A stretch of DNA of 61,673 bases from Kaistella palustris DSM 21579 (GCF_000422265.1 NZ_AULL01000001.1:1-61673), one strand, 5' to 3'; positions 44,701 through 52,809 are shown, numbered from the stretch's first letter. Notes: generated from the letters alone by a model not told the origin. Numbers and translations: made by a program.

Positions 44701-45161
44701 CTTAATGCTATCCCACAGGGACTATTAAAAGAATAACTGCCTGTATTGTAATCGTAAGCACACATAAACGGTATTTGATTTATATTTTGGAATACGGGTT
44801 TTTCTGTCGTGTTATCCAAGCTACCAATGACCTGTCGTGTTAAAGATGGACCAGTGCTTAAAGCCCAGCCCAAACCAACTCTACTAGCTATTTCACCAAC
44901 TTTAATACCCGTTGTAGTGTAGAGTAATTCAATAGGAATTTTAACACCGTCAATATTTATCGTATATATCGGAATCGTAAAATTTGCAACACCTGTAAAA
45001 TTGCCCGGAGGAATATCTATATGTTTAGTTAACGCTGCCACATCAGGTGTCTTAGGAAACATATCAATCGTCTTAGTAATAGGGGCAGGTGGAATACCTT
45101 GCGCAAAAAGCTCGCTAGTAGATAAGATTACAAGTAGAAAAGCAGTAATTATTTTTCTCAT
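41766..45161 (-). CDS. Large secreted YD/RHS-associated protein
   Basis: This encodes 1131 aa. A signal peptide (ends L-F-A-Q-G) is followed by the repeated N-terminal layout common in flavobacteria (G-N-F-T-G-V-A-N-F-T-I-P-I-Y, G-L-G-W-A-L-S-T-G-P), then YD-like strands, ending in Y-K-Y-D-T-A-N-R-L-Q-S-V-I-D-V-D-G-N. It lies 4 bp before the RHS gene and overlaps the T9SS protein gene by 4 bp, so all four genes form one operon. Possibly the shell or carrier partner of the toxin. Confidence 0.78.
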   Translation of the reverse strand: MRKIITAFLLVILSTSELFAQGIPPAPITKTIDMFPKTPDVAALTKHIDIPPGNFTGVANFTIPIYTINIDGVKIPIELLYTTTGIKVGEIASRVGLGWALSTGPSLTRQVIGSLDNTTEKPVFQNINQIPFMCAYDYNTGSYSFNSPCGIALSALGYYPYLQPINPDSNPDIFSYNLVDSSGRFILDYNGIAGIPMPYNLTKITPLLYYGKINGMKMVDEKGVVYKFKDDIVTNALRNTSTCNLFNEEDAVPNMKLDTITTLSNRKIIYNYNKPIVTNYITSISENKIIDTNRSSIGGFSAEYYPAQRCINKTASTEHVLSDIIFDGGKILFYYNNDAEGYTENIRQDLIGEVYLTRIKVMSESNKIIKDFTLNYSYFDSSNDFAPELYANILSNSPEIFKRLKLIEVKDNLNAAQYTLEYYEEDNLPNRMSFAQDYWGVYNGKHENQSPLPTIKTHDLHSNKIKVFLGADKNPDITFGVIGNLEKITYPTGGFSKITYEADDYIKKIYVDPVYKYTKDSIRAIEGEGAVAFEIPTDTTFNKRITLFSPGKDEIPPRPHTRSSCGWNLWKKINGQYINIEQNHFTDEDRVDEPGFYKLEIQVNTGAKQPPEKCEVQYDWITEQVINNSETVKTGTIRIKQIESESEDNGKIVRKYFYVNPSTNQSSGINRGEELFASVSYSEVNVGPSLPAMYGVGRTLKVLSISNNPGWQINTVNGKAIGYEYVQEIYQSYLDPTKNYKKSFKFNIAETSVIYQYEPFSPVNISWPQKNLDDGLLLEEKFFNNVEDTIRLVKNEYEYDSYFNQFASMNPYPTAYNSLIAKGMDIRIKRIDTDYLGGQIIHFNRRDFDIRNMWIKNVKSTTTDYVNNQPTISTEQTTAYSTNTGQNRHTFPESQTSTVIGSGDISTSNFKYPSDLASTDTVVAQMVSANIISDPLEKEIIKNGNVVSKIKTIFAKNTETNNLILPVAVFSKDLNSSTMESQFTYDLYDTNGNLLQYTTKSGVSTVIIWGYNQTQPIAKVEGATYPGQVPLKTTDIAQYLIDAIVNASNLDDADPSEESNFIIALDNFRKNEILKDYQITTYTYDPLIGVTSITPPSGIREIYKYDTANRLQSVIDVDGNILKEYQYHYKP

Positions 45162-46828
45162 TTCCTTACAATTTTAGAATTAACAGATTTATTAGGAGTT
45201 TGTGCTTTTAAAATATAAACTCCCTGCGGCAAGACACTAGTATTTATTTTAGTAATTTTATGCATTGTTTTAATTGCTTGAAGTTGTCTGCCACTTATAT
45301 CATACAGCGTAATCTCCGCTTCACCTGTAAATTCAAAACCAATTTCTACATAACAATAATCCTCCACAGGATTCGGGTAAATCCGGACTTCTTGCTTTTC
45401 AGTAAGATTATCCAAATCTTTATCACCCAGTTTTATAATTTTCCAGTTTTCTTGTCCCAATTCTTCCGCACTTGTTCCAGCCAAGAGAAATGTTCCATCC
45501 GTCTGTAATTTCGCTGAGACCAAGCGTTCTTCTTTCTTTTTAGATTTTCCTTCCACATGTTTACGCCATTCTTCTTTTCCGTCTGCATTGATATAAAGCA
45601 TCCAGAACTTCTCATCATCGCTTTCTATTTTTCCTTCCGCTTGGGTGTAACCGCCTAATAAAAATCCTCTGTCTTCGCTAAAGTTGTCTTTGTTTGTTTT
45701 TCTAATGACATTAGCACTCATTAACACATCTCGGTTTCCGAAACTGTATGATTTTTGCCACAACTCATTTCCATTTATATCCAAAGAGATCAACCACAAA
45801 TCTGTGCCTTCTTCTACGTTTTCTCTTTTATTGCCTGAAGAATTACTTCTGCTTTCTCCTCCAATTAAATATCCTTTGTCAGTAAATACTATGGTTTTGG
45901 GATGATCGTCAGCACTCCCACCATAAGTCTTTTGCCATTCAACATTTGCGTTTTTGTCTAATTTTACAATCCAGTAATCTCCCTCGCCAAAATTCTCTTC
46001 TGTTTTACCTATAATAGTTTTGGCTTCTGTTTCTCCTTTTTGAGAAGTCAATAAATCAACTGCTTTATTTTCAGTATTTGGTTCGTCTTTTTCTAAAGTA
46101 TTGAAAATTTTATTTTCTGTTTTCCCCGAGGTGGAATATATCAAAAGGATGCTCCCTCCATCCGGAGTCGCAATCATTTCTTGTACTTCATCTAGAGAAT
46201 TTCCTCCAAGAATAGTGGTATTGATGAGTTTTCCCGTTTTATCTAATTTGGAAATAAAAACATCTTTTGAACCGAACAAATTTTTATTAGAATTTATATT
46301 TCCGGCGACAAAGAAACCATCATCTAAAGATTGTGTCACTGCCGAAGCTTCATCGTTATTTTTTGTTCCTAATGTTATTTGCCACAGTTCTTGTCCTGCT
46401 TCATTCAGCCGAATCAACCAAACATCTGAACCTCCGATATTATTATCTATTTTATCAAGGGATTGGTTGGAATAGGAAGTTCCGGTTAATAAAAACCCAC
46501 CTTCTCTGGTAGTTGTAGTCGAAACTAAATAATCATGTTTTGATCCACCAAAGTGTTTATCCCAAAGAATATTTCCTTCTTGTGAAAGTTTGAGTAAGCG
46601 GTAATCATATCCTGCATTTGTAGCAGTTGCTCCACCAGAGCTAACCCCTGATATTTTTGATTTTTGAATTACACTTCCGGAAAGTACAATTTGCCTGTCC
46701 AAAGTAGTGGACATTGTTGAGAGAAAGTCCTGTGTAGAGGATTGTACATCTTTTTGCCACAGAACATCTTGGGCGGAAATAGTATAGAGAATAAATACAA
46801 GAAATAATGCGGAGTAAAGTTTTTTCAT
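45158..46828 (-). CDS. Secreted beta-propeller-like protein with T9SS sorting tail
   Basis: This encodes 556 aa. The signal peptide ends I-S-A-Q. Repeated blades (D-V-W-L-I-R-L-N, G-F-F-V-A-G, L-W-L-I-S-L-D) suggest a propeller. The C-terminal Por-secretion-type domain has Y-P-N-P-V near residue 480, then L-P-Q-G-V-Y-I-L-K, the type A T9SS tail. First gene of the RHS operon; exported through the type IX system. Confidence 0.82.
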   Translation of the reverse strand: MKKLYSALFLVFILYTISAQDVLWQKDVQSSTQDFLSTMSTTLDRQIVLSGSVIQKSKISGVSSGGATATNAGYDYRLLKLSQEGNILWDKHFGGSKHDYLVSTTTTREGGFLLTGTSYSNQSLDKIDNNIGGSDVWLIRLNEAGQELWQITLGTKNNDEASAVTQSLDDGFFVAGNINSNKNLFGSKDVFISKLDKTGKLINTTILGGNSLDEVQEMIATPDGGSILLIYSTSGKTENKIFNTLEKDEPNTENKAVDLLTSQKGETEAKTIIGKTEENFGEGDYWIVKLDKNANVEWQKTYGGSADDHPKTIVFTDKGYLIGGESRSNSSGNKRENVEEGTDLWLISLDINGNELWQKSYSFGNRDVLMSANVIRKTNKDNFSEDRGFLLGGYTQAEGKIESDDEKFWMLYINADGKEEWRKHVEGKSKKKEERLVSAKLQTDGTFLLAGTSAEELGQENWKIIKLGDKDLDNLTEKQEVRIYPNPVEDYCYVEIGFEFTGEAEITLYDISGRQLQAIKTMHKITKINTSVLPQGVYILKAQTPNKSVNSKIVRK

Positions 46829-47447
46829 ATTCTAATTTATAAAAGTAAAGTTAACAAATCTTATGACATAAACTATATTTATTTAATAAATGTTAAATAA
46901 GTTACTAATTCCTTAAGATTAAATGAACAGTGTGCTGGATAGATAGCATATTAAATCTGGAAATACACATGTGAAAATTCTTTTAGCTGCCTTTTTCTTT
47001 TTTTTAATTTTCAATGAATTGATGTAATTATTAATTCTTCACTTTTAACAAATACTTCTTCTTCCCCAGCAGTGTTTGCCGATAGTATATTATCATCAGT
47101 TTGTTTAAATGCTTGTGCGACAAAATTTATGATAGTAATATATTGAAAACCTTCTAAATATTCTGTGTTAGAAATATGAGCACCGATTGCATTATTGCGA
47201 GGAGGAATTTGGTCATTTTTTCTTTTTTTCGCAACTTTTTCTTTTAAATTTACAAGCGTAATAAATTTTAATGTTTTTTCCGACTATAAAAATAAGTTTA
47301 GATCAAATAAAAATTGGTTAGCCTAGGGCTAACTCCTTATTTTAAATTAATAGATAATAGTATTAAATACATTATAATATTAGTAATCCCACAAAATCAT
47401 TCTAAACGCCTATAAATCCTATATTTCTCAGTTTTAAATAGGAAATA
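46829..47447. other. Intergenic region with RHS remnant
   Basis: No intact gene. It contains the RHS fragment at 47039-47206; the rest is AT-rich spacer leading to the iterons. Confidence 0.5.
47039..47206 (-). pseudogene. Fragment of an RHS protein gene
   Basis: On the minus strand it encodes A-H-I-S-N-T-E-Y-L-E-G-F-Q-Y and, further on, A-N-T-A-G-E-E-E-V-F, matching N-T-E-Y-L-D-G-F-Q-Y and S-R-A-G-N-E-E-T-F of the intact RHS protein at 38294-41761. It has no start or stop of its own. A relic of a second RHS gene, upstream of the operon and in the same orientation. Confidence 0.72.
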
Positions 47448-47624
47448 CGGTGGGGGTAATGGTGATATTGAGTGGGGGTATTAAGGAAGTACAGTGGGGG
47501 TAATAGAACATTGAGTGGGAGTAATAGAACTTTCGGTGGGAGCACTAAAGAAATCTGATGGGGGTAATTATTGTTAAGAACATTCGGTGGGGGTACGATT
47601 GTTAGGAACATTGGATGGGGGTAA
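47448..47624. repeat. Iteron cluster of the replication origin
   Basis: Eight repeats of the type GAGTGGGGGTAAT start at about 47448, 47470, 47492, 47513, 47534, 47556, 47585 and 47612; the first six are 21-22 bp apart, one DNA turn times two, as expected for Rep binding sites. Two further copies (47879, 47956) lie closer to rep, so the origin spans about 47448-47968. Confidence 0.88.
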
Positions 47625-47878
47625 TACTATCATTAACAGGATTTTTCTACTATTATATTTTTTCTTTATTTGGTATATTAATTTTACTTATACGCGTGCA
47701 CGCCGCACTACTATTGAGTTTTAATTAATTATGCGGTTTAATCCAGGCAATTCTACAGTATCAATTTTTGCCATTCATTAATCTTTAAATACGATATTTT
47801 ACTTCTCACGAAATTTAATCAGCTTTATTGTTACAAGTAAACTCAATTCATATGTACTATTTATTCGATCGGGACAGA

Positions 47879-47968
47879 CAGTGGGGGTATTATAAGATAT
47901 TCCCTGTTAATGATGCATTCCGCTTGTTTTGCCTTTTTTAGTGTATTGGAACATTGAGTGGGGGTAAT
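47879..47968. repeat. Two outlying iterons near rep
   Basis: CAGTGGGGGTATT (47879-47891) and GAGTGGGGGTAAT (47956-47968), same core as the main cluster. They sit just beyond the 3' end of rep. Confidence 0.8.
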
Positions 47969-47972
47969 AATG

Positions 47973-49103
47973 TTAAAGCCCCAACTCACTACATTTATCT
48001 ACAAACCACTTTAAATATTCATTACCCACAACACCTTTGTCTAATCGGCTCCTCGTTATTTCACTCATTTTTTCATAACTGTGCTCTTTAAACTTACCTT
48101 CAATATAAACCAGCTGCTTGTCATTTAGCTTTCTCGATTTTTTGATGTATTTTAAAGCATTCTTTGAGCGGTAATCATCTGCAGATGGATATTCGATGAA
48201 GACCGTATTTTTAGTTTCATAAAGAGAAAAGGTTAATGTGTCCTCTGTAATTTTATAACCAAAAGATATGTTCCCGATTTCGTTTAGTTTTTTCTGGATG
48301 CCATTTAAGAAAATGGTCAGCTTGGACTTTTTTAAATAATGATTTGCTAATGACAGGTCTTCTACAAACTTTGAGATTTTTATATTACCCCCATTCATTT
48401 TCCCAAACTTTTTCTTTAGATAAAGGTAAATGTTTAAAGGCATTGTCGATGGAGTTGAAAATAAAATACTCCTATACACTTTAGAATATCCGTCAATATT
48501 ATTAAGCAGCATCCTGGAGGTGGCTTTAGATATGTAGAAGCGTATATAATTTTGTCCTTTGTTAAAAATTGGTGTTTCTATGAAATTAGTTATTAATACC
48601 TCTCCACCGGTATTTGATTTCACCGTGTGATTTCCCAACGTTTTTAAAATTTTTAGCTGTTCATGAAAAACGCTGTTATCTTTTACTTTTATATTTCCGT
48701 TATCATTCAGTGCCTGCGTTGGAATGATCATTTGAAGCATGCTGAAATTATCCGCAAAAAAACTTTCTTCTATTACGGCCAGTTTCTTCCCGGATTCTAA
48801 TATTCTTCTTTTTTCAATTTGATCTGCTTTAATATCTTCCAAAGATGTAATTCTTCCATCCTTATAAACCATATCATTGGAGATGATTTCTTTGGCTTCG
48901 TCGATACTTATTTTGTGGACCTGTGCAGACTTCATCATCTCCATCATTACGAAAATAATACGATGGCCGAAGATGTTAATTTTCTTAAGTGGTTCCACCC
49001 CACCTAAAAAGTCTATTAATTCATTCGGATAGAGCGTTACTAATTGTGCTTCATACGAATCTAAAGTTTTGGTTACGCTTTTATTATTATCTTTCGCTTT
49101 CAT
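47973..49103 (-). CDS. Plasmid replication initiator (Rep_3/RepB-like)
   Basis: This encodes 376 aa. Two winged-helix-type regions (residues about 125-230, with F-Y-I-S-K-A-T-S-R-M-L-L, and 240-350) fit Rep_3 initiators that bind iterons and recruit host replication proteins. The gene points away from partition genes and toward the iterons. It overlaps the small upstream gene by 4 bp. Inside the gene, 48384-48396 reads as an iteron core on the minus strand. Confidence 0.88.
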   Translation of the reverse strand: MKAKDNNKSVTKTLDSYEAQLVTLYPNELIDFLGGVEPLKKINIFGHRIIFVMMEMMKSAQVHKISIDEAKEIISNDMVYKDGRITSLEDIKADQIEKRRILESGKKLAVIEESFFADNFSMLQMIIPTQALNDNGNIKVKDNSVFHEQLKILKTLGNHTVKSNTGGEVLITNFIETPIFNKGQNYIRFYISKATSRMLLNNIDGYSKVYRSILFSTPSTMPLNIYLYLKKKFGKMNGGNIKISKFVEDLSLANHYLKKSKLTIFLNGIQKKLNEIGNISFGYKITEDTLTFSLYETKNTVFIEYPSADDYRSKNALKYIKKSRKLNDKQLVYIEGKFKEHSYEKMSEITRSRLDKGVVGNEYLKWFVDKCSELGL

Positions 49104-49354
49104 GAAGATCTTTTTAAAAATGGTCGGAAGGAAAATTCAGTTACGGGGTTATTTTTATCAAAAATACAGTGATAATCCGTTGTTTTAGTATTCGCATAAT
49201 AGGTACTTTTATCTATAAAAACCTTAATCCATAACCAGTTCTGAAGAGTACTGGCAAGTTTTGATGGGGTATATACCTTATGGTAATAGGCTGTCTTTTT
49301 GGTGTCGGTAAAATATACTACACAGAAAAAGCCTTGACTTTCGCTTGTTTTCAT
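49100..49354 (-). CDS. Small protein coupled to rep, unknown function
   Basis: This encodes 84 aa from the ATG at 49354; the ATG at 49387 is an alternative that adds 11 residues. No family recognised. It overlaps rep by 4 bp, so its translation may control rep translation, a role for which leader peptides are known in other plasmids. The candidate antisense RNA at 49376-49431 lies over its upstream leader. Confidence 0.6.
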   Translation of the reverse strand: MKTSESQGFFCVVYFTDTKKTAYYHKVYTPSKLASTLQNWLWIKVFIDKSTYYANTKTTDYHCIFDKNNPVTEFSFRPFLKRSS

Positions 49355-49371
49355 AAAATTATGTATCTTTG
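49345..49371 (+). promoter_or_regulatory. Promoter of a candidate antisense RNA
   Basis: TTG (49345-49347), 16-bp spacer and TATCTTTG (49364-49371) fit the Bacteroidota promoter consensus on the plus strand. No plus-strand gene follows. Confidence 0.55.
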
Positions 49372-49375
49372 ATTT

Positions 49376-49431
49376 AGGAAAAAACATAGAAATATGTTTA
49401 AGGACGCTTGATTTATCAGGTGTCCTTTTTT
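49376..49431 (+). ncRNA. Candidate antisense copy-control RNA
   Basis: About 55 nt between the promoter above and a terminator. It holds two hairpins: ACATA-GAAA-TATGT, and AAGGACGC...GTGTCCTT followed by TTTTT (49426-49431). It is complementary to the leader of the rep operon between the parA-linked gene and the 84-aa gene, the classical place for an antisense regulator of replication. Confidence 0.5.
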
Positions 49432-49987
49432 ATTCTAATTCTCCGTATTTACTCTTTAATACCTTAATCATATCATTCATAAAAGCTTCTTTGGTGAAGC
49501 TTCCCAAAATGTCACCACTTTTGGTATAAATGTAATCGTAAATGTAATCCACTTCGTCCTTAATTAAGCTAAATGATGTGGTAACTTTATCCTTCAATTC
49601 AGTCCCATTTGACACGCGTCCTCGACGAGTTGGAATCATGCCTTCAGGTCGATTTTTTAATTTCGGACCTTTCTTTCTCAGCAATGCTATTCCTTCCTTT
49701 ACTACATCAGAGGAAGTAAAGTAGGAAAATTCAGAACCTTGTCTTCTTTTCTCGAATTCCAATCTTCGGATATAATTGATGTTTTCGGCTTCGGAGACAA
49801 AAGAAAAATTAAATGATTTCTCTTTTACCTTTGACTTCTTATCAGGCTTCGGAATAACTTCTTCAATTACTTCAATTTGTTTTTCTACAGGTTCTACCTG
49901 CATTTTTTGAAATACATTTTGAAGCTTTAAAGATTGACCACTACTCTCTTTCTTTTTACCAAAATTTGTCAAAACTTTATCTTTCAT
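49430..49987 (-). CDS. Partition-associated protein downstream of ParA
   Basis: This encodes 185 aa. Basic and Lys-rich at the N-terminus, with an S-F-S-L-I-K-D-E-V-D-Y-I-Y-D-Y helical C-terminal block as in ribbon-helix-helix/ParB-like partners. Its start overlaps the parA stop by 4 bp. It probably binds the centromere and stimulates ParA, but no family name is secure. Confidence 0.6.
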   Translation of the reverse strand: MKDKVLTNFGKKKESSGQSLKLQNVFQKMQVEPVEKQIEVIEEVIPKPDKKSKVKEKSFNFSFVSEAENINYIRRLEFEKRRQGSEFSYFTSSDVVKEGIALLRKKGPKLKNRPEGMIPTRRGRVSNGTELKDKVTTSFSLIKDEVDYIYDYIYTKSGDILGSFTKEAFMNDMIKVLKSKYGELE

Positions 49988-50742
49988 ATCATCTTCTTTT
50001 TTAATTCTTTTACCAGGTCTTTAAAATCTTTACTTGCTCTACTTTTGTTATCGATTTGAAATATTGTTTTTCCTTCTTTTATTGCTTTTTTAATATTGAC
50101 ATCTTGCCGAATAAAAGTTTTTAATAAATAATCTCTCGTAAATTCATTGGTTAAAAAGTCATTATAATAAGAACGGAAATCACTAGAGTTAATCAAAACA
50201 GCATTAAAGAAGAATCCTAGATATTCAAAATCCAGATCATGTTTGGCTTTAAGATTTAGCAATGATGGAATTAATGAAGTAATTCCGGCTAAAGAATATT
50301 CATCATCCTTAATTGGACTTAAAACATAATCGGAGGCACAAACAGCTACCTCTCCTAAACTAAGTGCATCATTAAGCGGTTTAGGTGGACAGTCGATCAG
50401 AACATAATCAAAATAATCTTCTAATAGCTTTAGACTTTCCTTTAAAGCATATCGGTCGATTTTATAACTTTCAAGCTTTTCGGAACCTGCCAAAACATAC
50501 ACGTTATTATGTTCACTTTTTTGAGTAAACTCCAAACCTTCCTTTTGTTCCAAAAAATCCACAACCGTGTAGGGAAAATCTTCATCGAGCTTGTAGCCTA
50601 ATGAAAGATTTTTCTGACTGTCAAAATCAATCACCAAAACCTTACTCCCCTTTTTTGCAAAACTGGCTGCTAAGTGTATGGTGGTTGTGGTCTTCCCTAC
50701 TCCACCTTTTTGTGTTAATACGGATATAACTTTTGTTTTCAT
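49984..50742 (-). CDS. parA: ParA-type partition ATPase
   Basis: This encodes 252 aa. Deviant Walker A K-G-G-V-G-K-T-T-T (about 12-20), then F-D-S-Q-K-N-L-S-L-G and V-L-I-D-C-P-P (about 118) are the marks of ParA/Soj ATPases. It moves plasmid copies before division together with the protein encoded downstream. An 11-bp inverted repeat 56-84 bp upstream may be its operator or centromere. Confidence 0.92.
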   Translation of the reverse strand: MKTKVISVLTQKGGVGKTTTTIHLAASFAKKGSKVLVIDFDSQKNLSLGYKLDEDFPYTVVDFLEQKEGLEFTQKSEHNNVYVLAGSEKLESYKIDRYALKESLKLLEDYFDYVLIDCPPKPLNDALSLGEVAVCASDYVLSPIKDDEYSLAGITSLIPSLLNLKAKHDLDFEYLGFFFNAVLINSSDFRSYYNDFLTNEFTRDYLLKTFIRQDVNIKKAIKEGKTIFQIDNKSRASKDFKDLVKELKKKMI

Positions 50743-50797
50743 TTAAGGTATTAATTTTAATGCAATTGGCGACAATTCCCCTTTATCGATAAGGCTT

Positions 50798-50826
50798 TAC
50801 TGAACCAATTATCTTTTGGTTCAGTA
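50798..50826 (-). promoter_or_regulatory. Inverted repeat upstream of parA
   Basis: TACTGAACCAA and TTGGTTCAGTA, a perfect 11-bp repeat with a 7-bp spacer. Position suggests an autoregulatory operator or the centromere of the partition system. Confidence 0.6.
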
Positions 50827-50931
50827 AATATAATAAATTTAGTTAAGTATTCATTACTTTTTTTATTCATTTAGTTATTTATTTATTAAAAAAAATGAAG
50901 ACTATTATATCTTCTTTTTTTTTTAAAAGTT

Positions 50932-51441
50932 CTAATCTTCCAATATTGTAAAATCCTCGACGCTATATTTCTGATCATCCGCAAAATCTTTATTACAGAA
51001 ATTAGTTAGCTGATATTCTAAAGCACTTTTTAAAGCGCTATTATAGACCCATTCGGGCAAAGTAATTTTATACTGCGGTTCCTCTTCAATCTCGGTCATT
51101 TCCTCCATCGAAGAAATCTTACTGTTAGGTAAGAAAAGCCAAACTTCATTTACTTTGTCAAAACTTTTTAATCTCGCCTTAACCGCAACTTTAGTTGATT
51201 TCTCCCCTTTATCATATAATGCCGAAATCATTGTAATCATTTTTTCTGGTGCAGGATTTTTGATGTCATTTAATTTACTGCTCCAAAAATCATCATCGAT
51301 TAATAATTTTTTGTCTTGAATTTCTAACTTAGATAGGGGGACAAAGAAAGTTTCCTCCTTACCTACTTCATCAACAAAAGCTGAAACTAAAATTGCGTTT
51401 TCTGTTCTTTTCTTTTCTGTAAATACTTCAAATGTTTTCAT
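50932..51441 (-). CDS. Conserved plasmid-type protein, unknown function
   Basis: This encodes 169 aa, acidic at the C-terminus, no signal peptide, no recognised domain; alternating helices and strands. It lies in the minus-strand backbone block upstream of parA. An AT-rich leader with TTTAGTTAT-type boxes precedes it. Confidence 0.55.
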   Translation of the reverse strand: MKTFEVFTEKKRTENAILVSAFVDEVGKEETFFVPLSKLEIQDKKLLIDDDFWSSKLNDIKNPAPEKMITMISALYDKGEKSTKVAVKARLKSFDKVNEVWLFLPNSKISSMEEMTEIEEEPQYKITLPEWVYNSALKSALEYQLTNFCNKDFADDQKYSVEDFTILED

Positions 51442-51564
51442 AGTAAATTTAGATCTATAAAAATAACTGATTTTTATATGATTATACTGTATTTGATTAG
51501 TCGTTTAATTATTTAGTTTTACAAATATTTAGTTTTTACTTCAATAACATATTTAGTTATTTCG

Positions 51565-51858
51565 TTAAAATAGGGAGAGCTGTTCACCTTGTACCTTATT
51601 GTAATACTTGATAAAATCTTCAAGTTTAATAGGTGTAAGATCAACTTCGTTTTCCGAATAAATAACATCACATAGATTTTGTTCTTTCCCTTCAATTTGG
51701 AATATTTTGCATCGGTAATCAAACCTTTCTCGAAATCGTCCAATAGAAAAAATAATCATTGGGGTTTTTGTCTTTTTATGATAGCCAAGATAACCACGTT
51801 GTAAAACCACATAATTTTTCAAGTCTTGTTCAAGTGCTTTGTACATTGCAAAGTCCAT
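51565..51858 (-). CDS. Small protein ending in a sliding-clamp-binding motif
   Basis: This encodes 97 aa. No domain recognised, but the last five residues are QLSLF, the consensus pentapeptide by which bacterial proteins bind the beta sliding clamp. A plasmid backbone protein carrying it could recruit or occupy the host clamp. The leader contains TTTAGTTATTTAATT (51870-51884). Confidence 0.6.
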   Translation of the reverse strand: MDFAMYKALEQDLKNYVVLQRGYLGYHKKTKTPMIIFSIGRFRERFDYRCKIFQIEGKEQNLCDVIYSENEVDLTPIKLEDFIKYYNKVQGEQLSLF

Positions 51859-51915
51859 ATTTTTATTTATTTAGTTATTTAATTATTTATTGTTTACGTC
51901 ATTTAATTTATAATA

Positions 51916-52203
51916 TTAACGTTCACTAGGAAAATATAATGTTGAATTCTCAAACCAAACTGTGAGCTCAAAAATTTTAATTGCAGTCGACTGAAAATAA
52001 TGTATAATAATTACATTCAGATTTCCATTTTGGAGTTCCATAGAAAATGTAATTTCATCAATCTTTGTAATTTTCCAAACTTGAAAATCTTCATTGAATA
52101 CTTCTGGATTTTTTTGCAGTTCTATGATTTGGTCAACAATTGCAAAGGCATTTTTTGACTTTAAGTAAAGATCTAGGGTAGTGGTGATAAATAGATTTCT
52201 CAT
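51916..52203 (-). CDS. Small plasmid protein, unknown function
   Basis: This encodes 95 aa, no recognised domain; a beta-rich middle (F-S-M-E-L-Q-N-G-N-L-N-V-I-I-I-H-Y). Its leader shares TTAGTTATTTATTTGGTAAT with that of the ArdC-like gene, and a 247-bp repeat lies further upstream. Confidence 0.55.
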   Translation of the reverse strand: MRNLFITTTLDLYLKSKNAFAIVDQIIELQKNPEVFNEDFQVWKITKIDEITFSMELQNGNLNVIIIHYFQSTAIKIFELTVWFENSTLYFPSER

Positions 52204-52809
52204 AATCGATATTTTTTAAGTTAATTATTTATTTAGTTATTAATGTGTTTAATTGATTAGTTATTTATTTGGTAATGAGGATACTTTCTTTTACATTATT
52301 TTTTTTATAATGCTCTTAAATTAACCTTTAGATGGAAAAATTTGAGGCTTTTAAAAATATAAATGAACGCTGCGCTATTATCTTTATTCGTATAATTGAG
52401 GTGTCTTTTTCTTTGCTAAATGATTTTAAAAAAGGAATGATTTCTAAAACTGAAACATCGTGAAAGCCAGAAATAAATTTGCCAGTAGGGGAGGTGGGTT
52501 CGTCAATATTTAAATTAATCGAAGATTAGATATTGATGGATTCCCAAATTCATTTTTTTAGGAAGACTTCCATTTTTAATTTTGCATACAGAAAAACGCC
52601 AGAAATAGGAGGGAAGAAAAGCCGATTCGTTCTCCTATATTTTAAACCTAATGTCAGCTAAAAATTTACCTTCGGTTTTACCTAAGATGAACATGAATTT
52701 TGCGAAACGTTGTATACTATTTATCTGAAAAAAAATCAAAATAGAAAACCATATAAAAATATTTGTTATTGTAAATTTGATTATCTTTATTTCTCAAAAT
52801 CAGAGCATT
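52204..52809. other. Leader region and repeat copy 2, promoter of the integrase
   Basis: No gene. It holds TTTAGTTATT boxes (52233, 52256), the dispersed repeat 52379-52626, and TAAATTTG (52772-52779), a TAnnTTTG element 30 bp before the integrase ATG. Confidence 0.55.
52379..52626 (-). repeat. Dispersed repeat, copy 2
   Basis: Counterpart of 23024-23270: the same TTATCTTTATTCGTATAATT start, GGTGGGTTCGTCAATATTTA middle and GGAAGACTTCC palindrome. See copy 1. Confidence 0.7.

Noticed and set aside
47402..47611. A 69-aa minus-strand open frame over the iterons
   Set aside because: It only reads the repeated iteron DNA (Pro/Leu-rich product), with no independent support.
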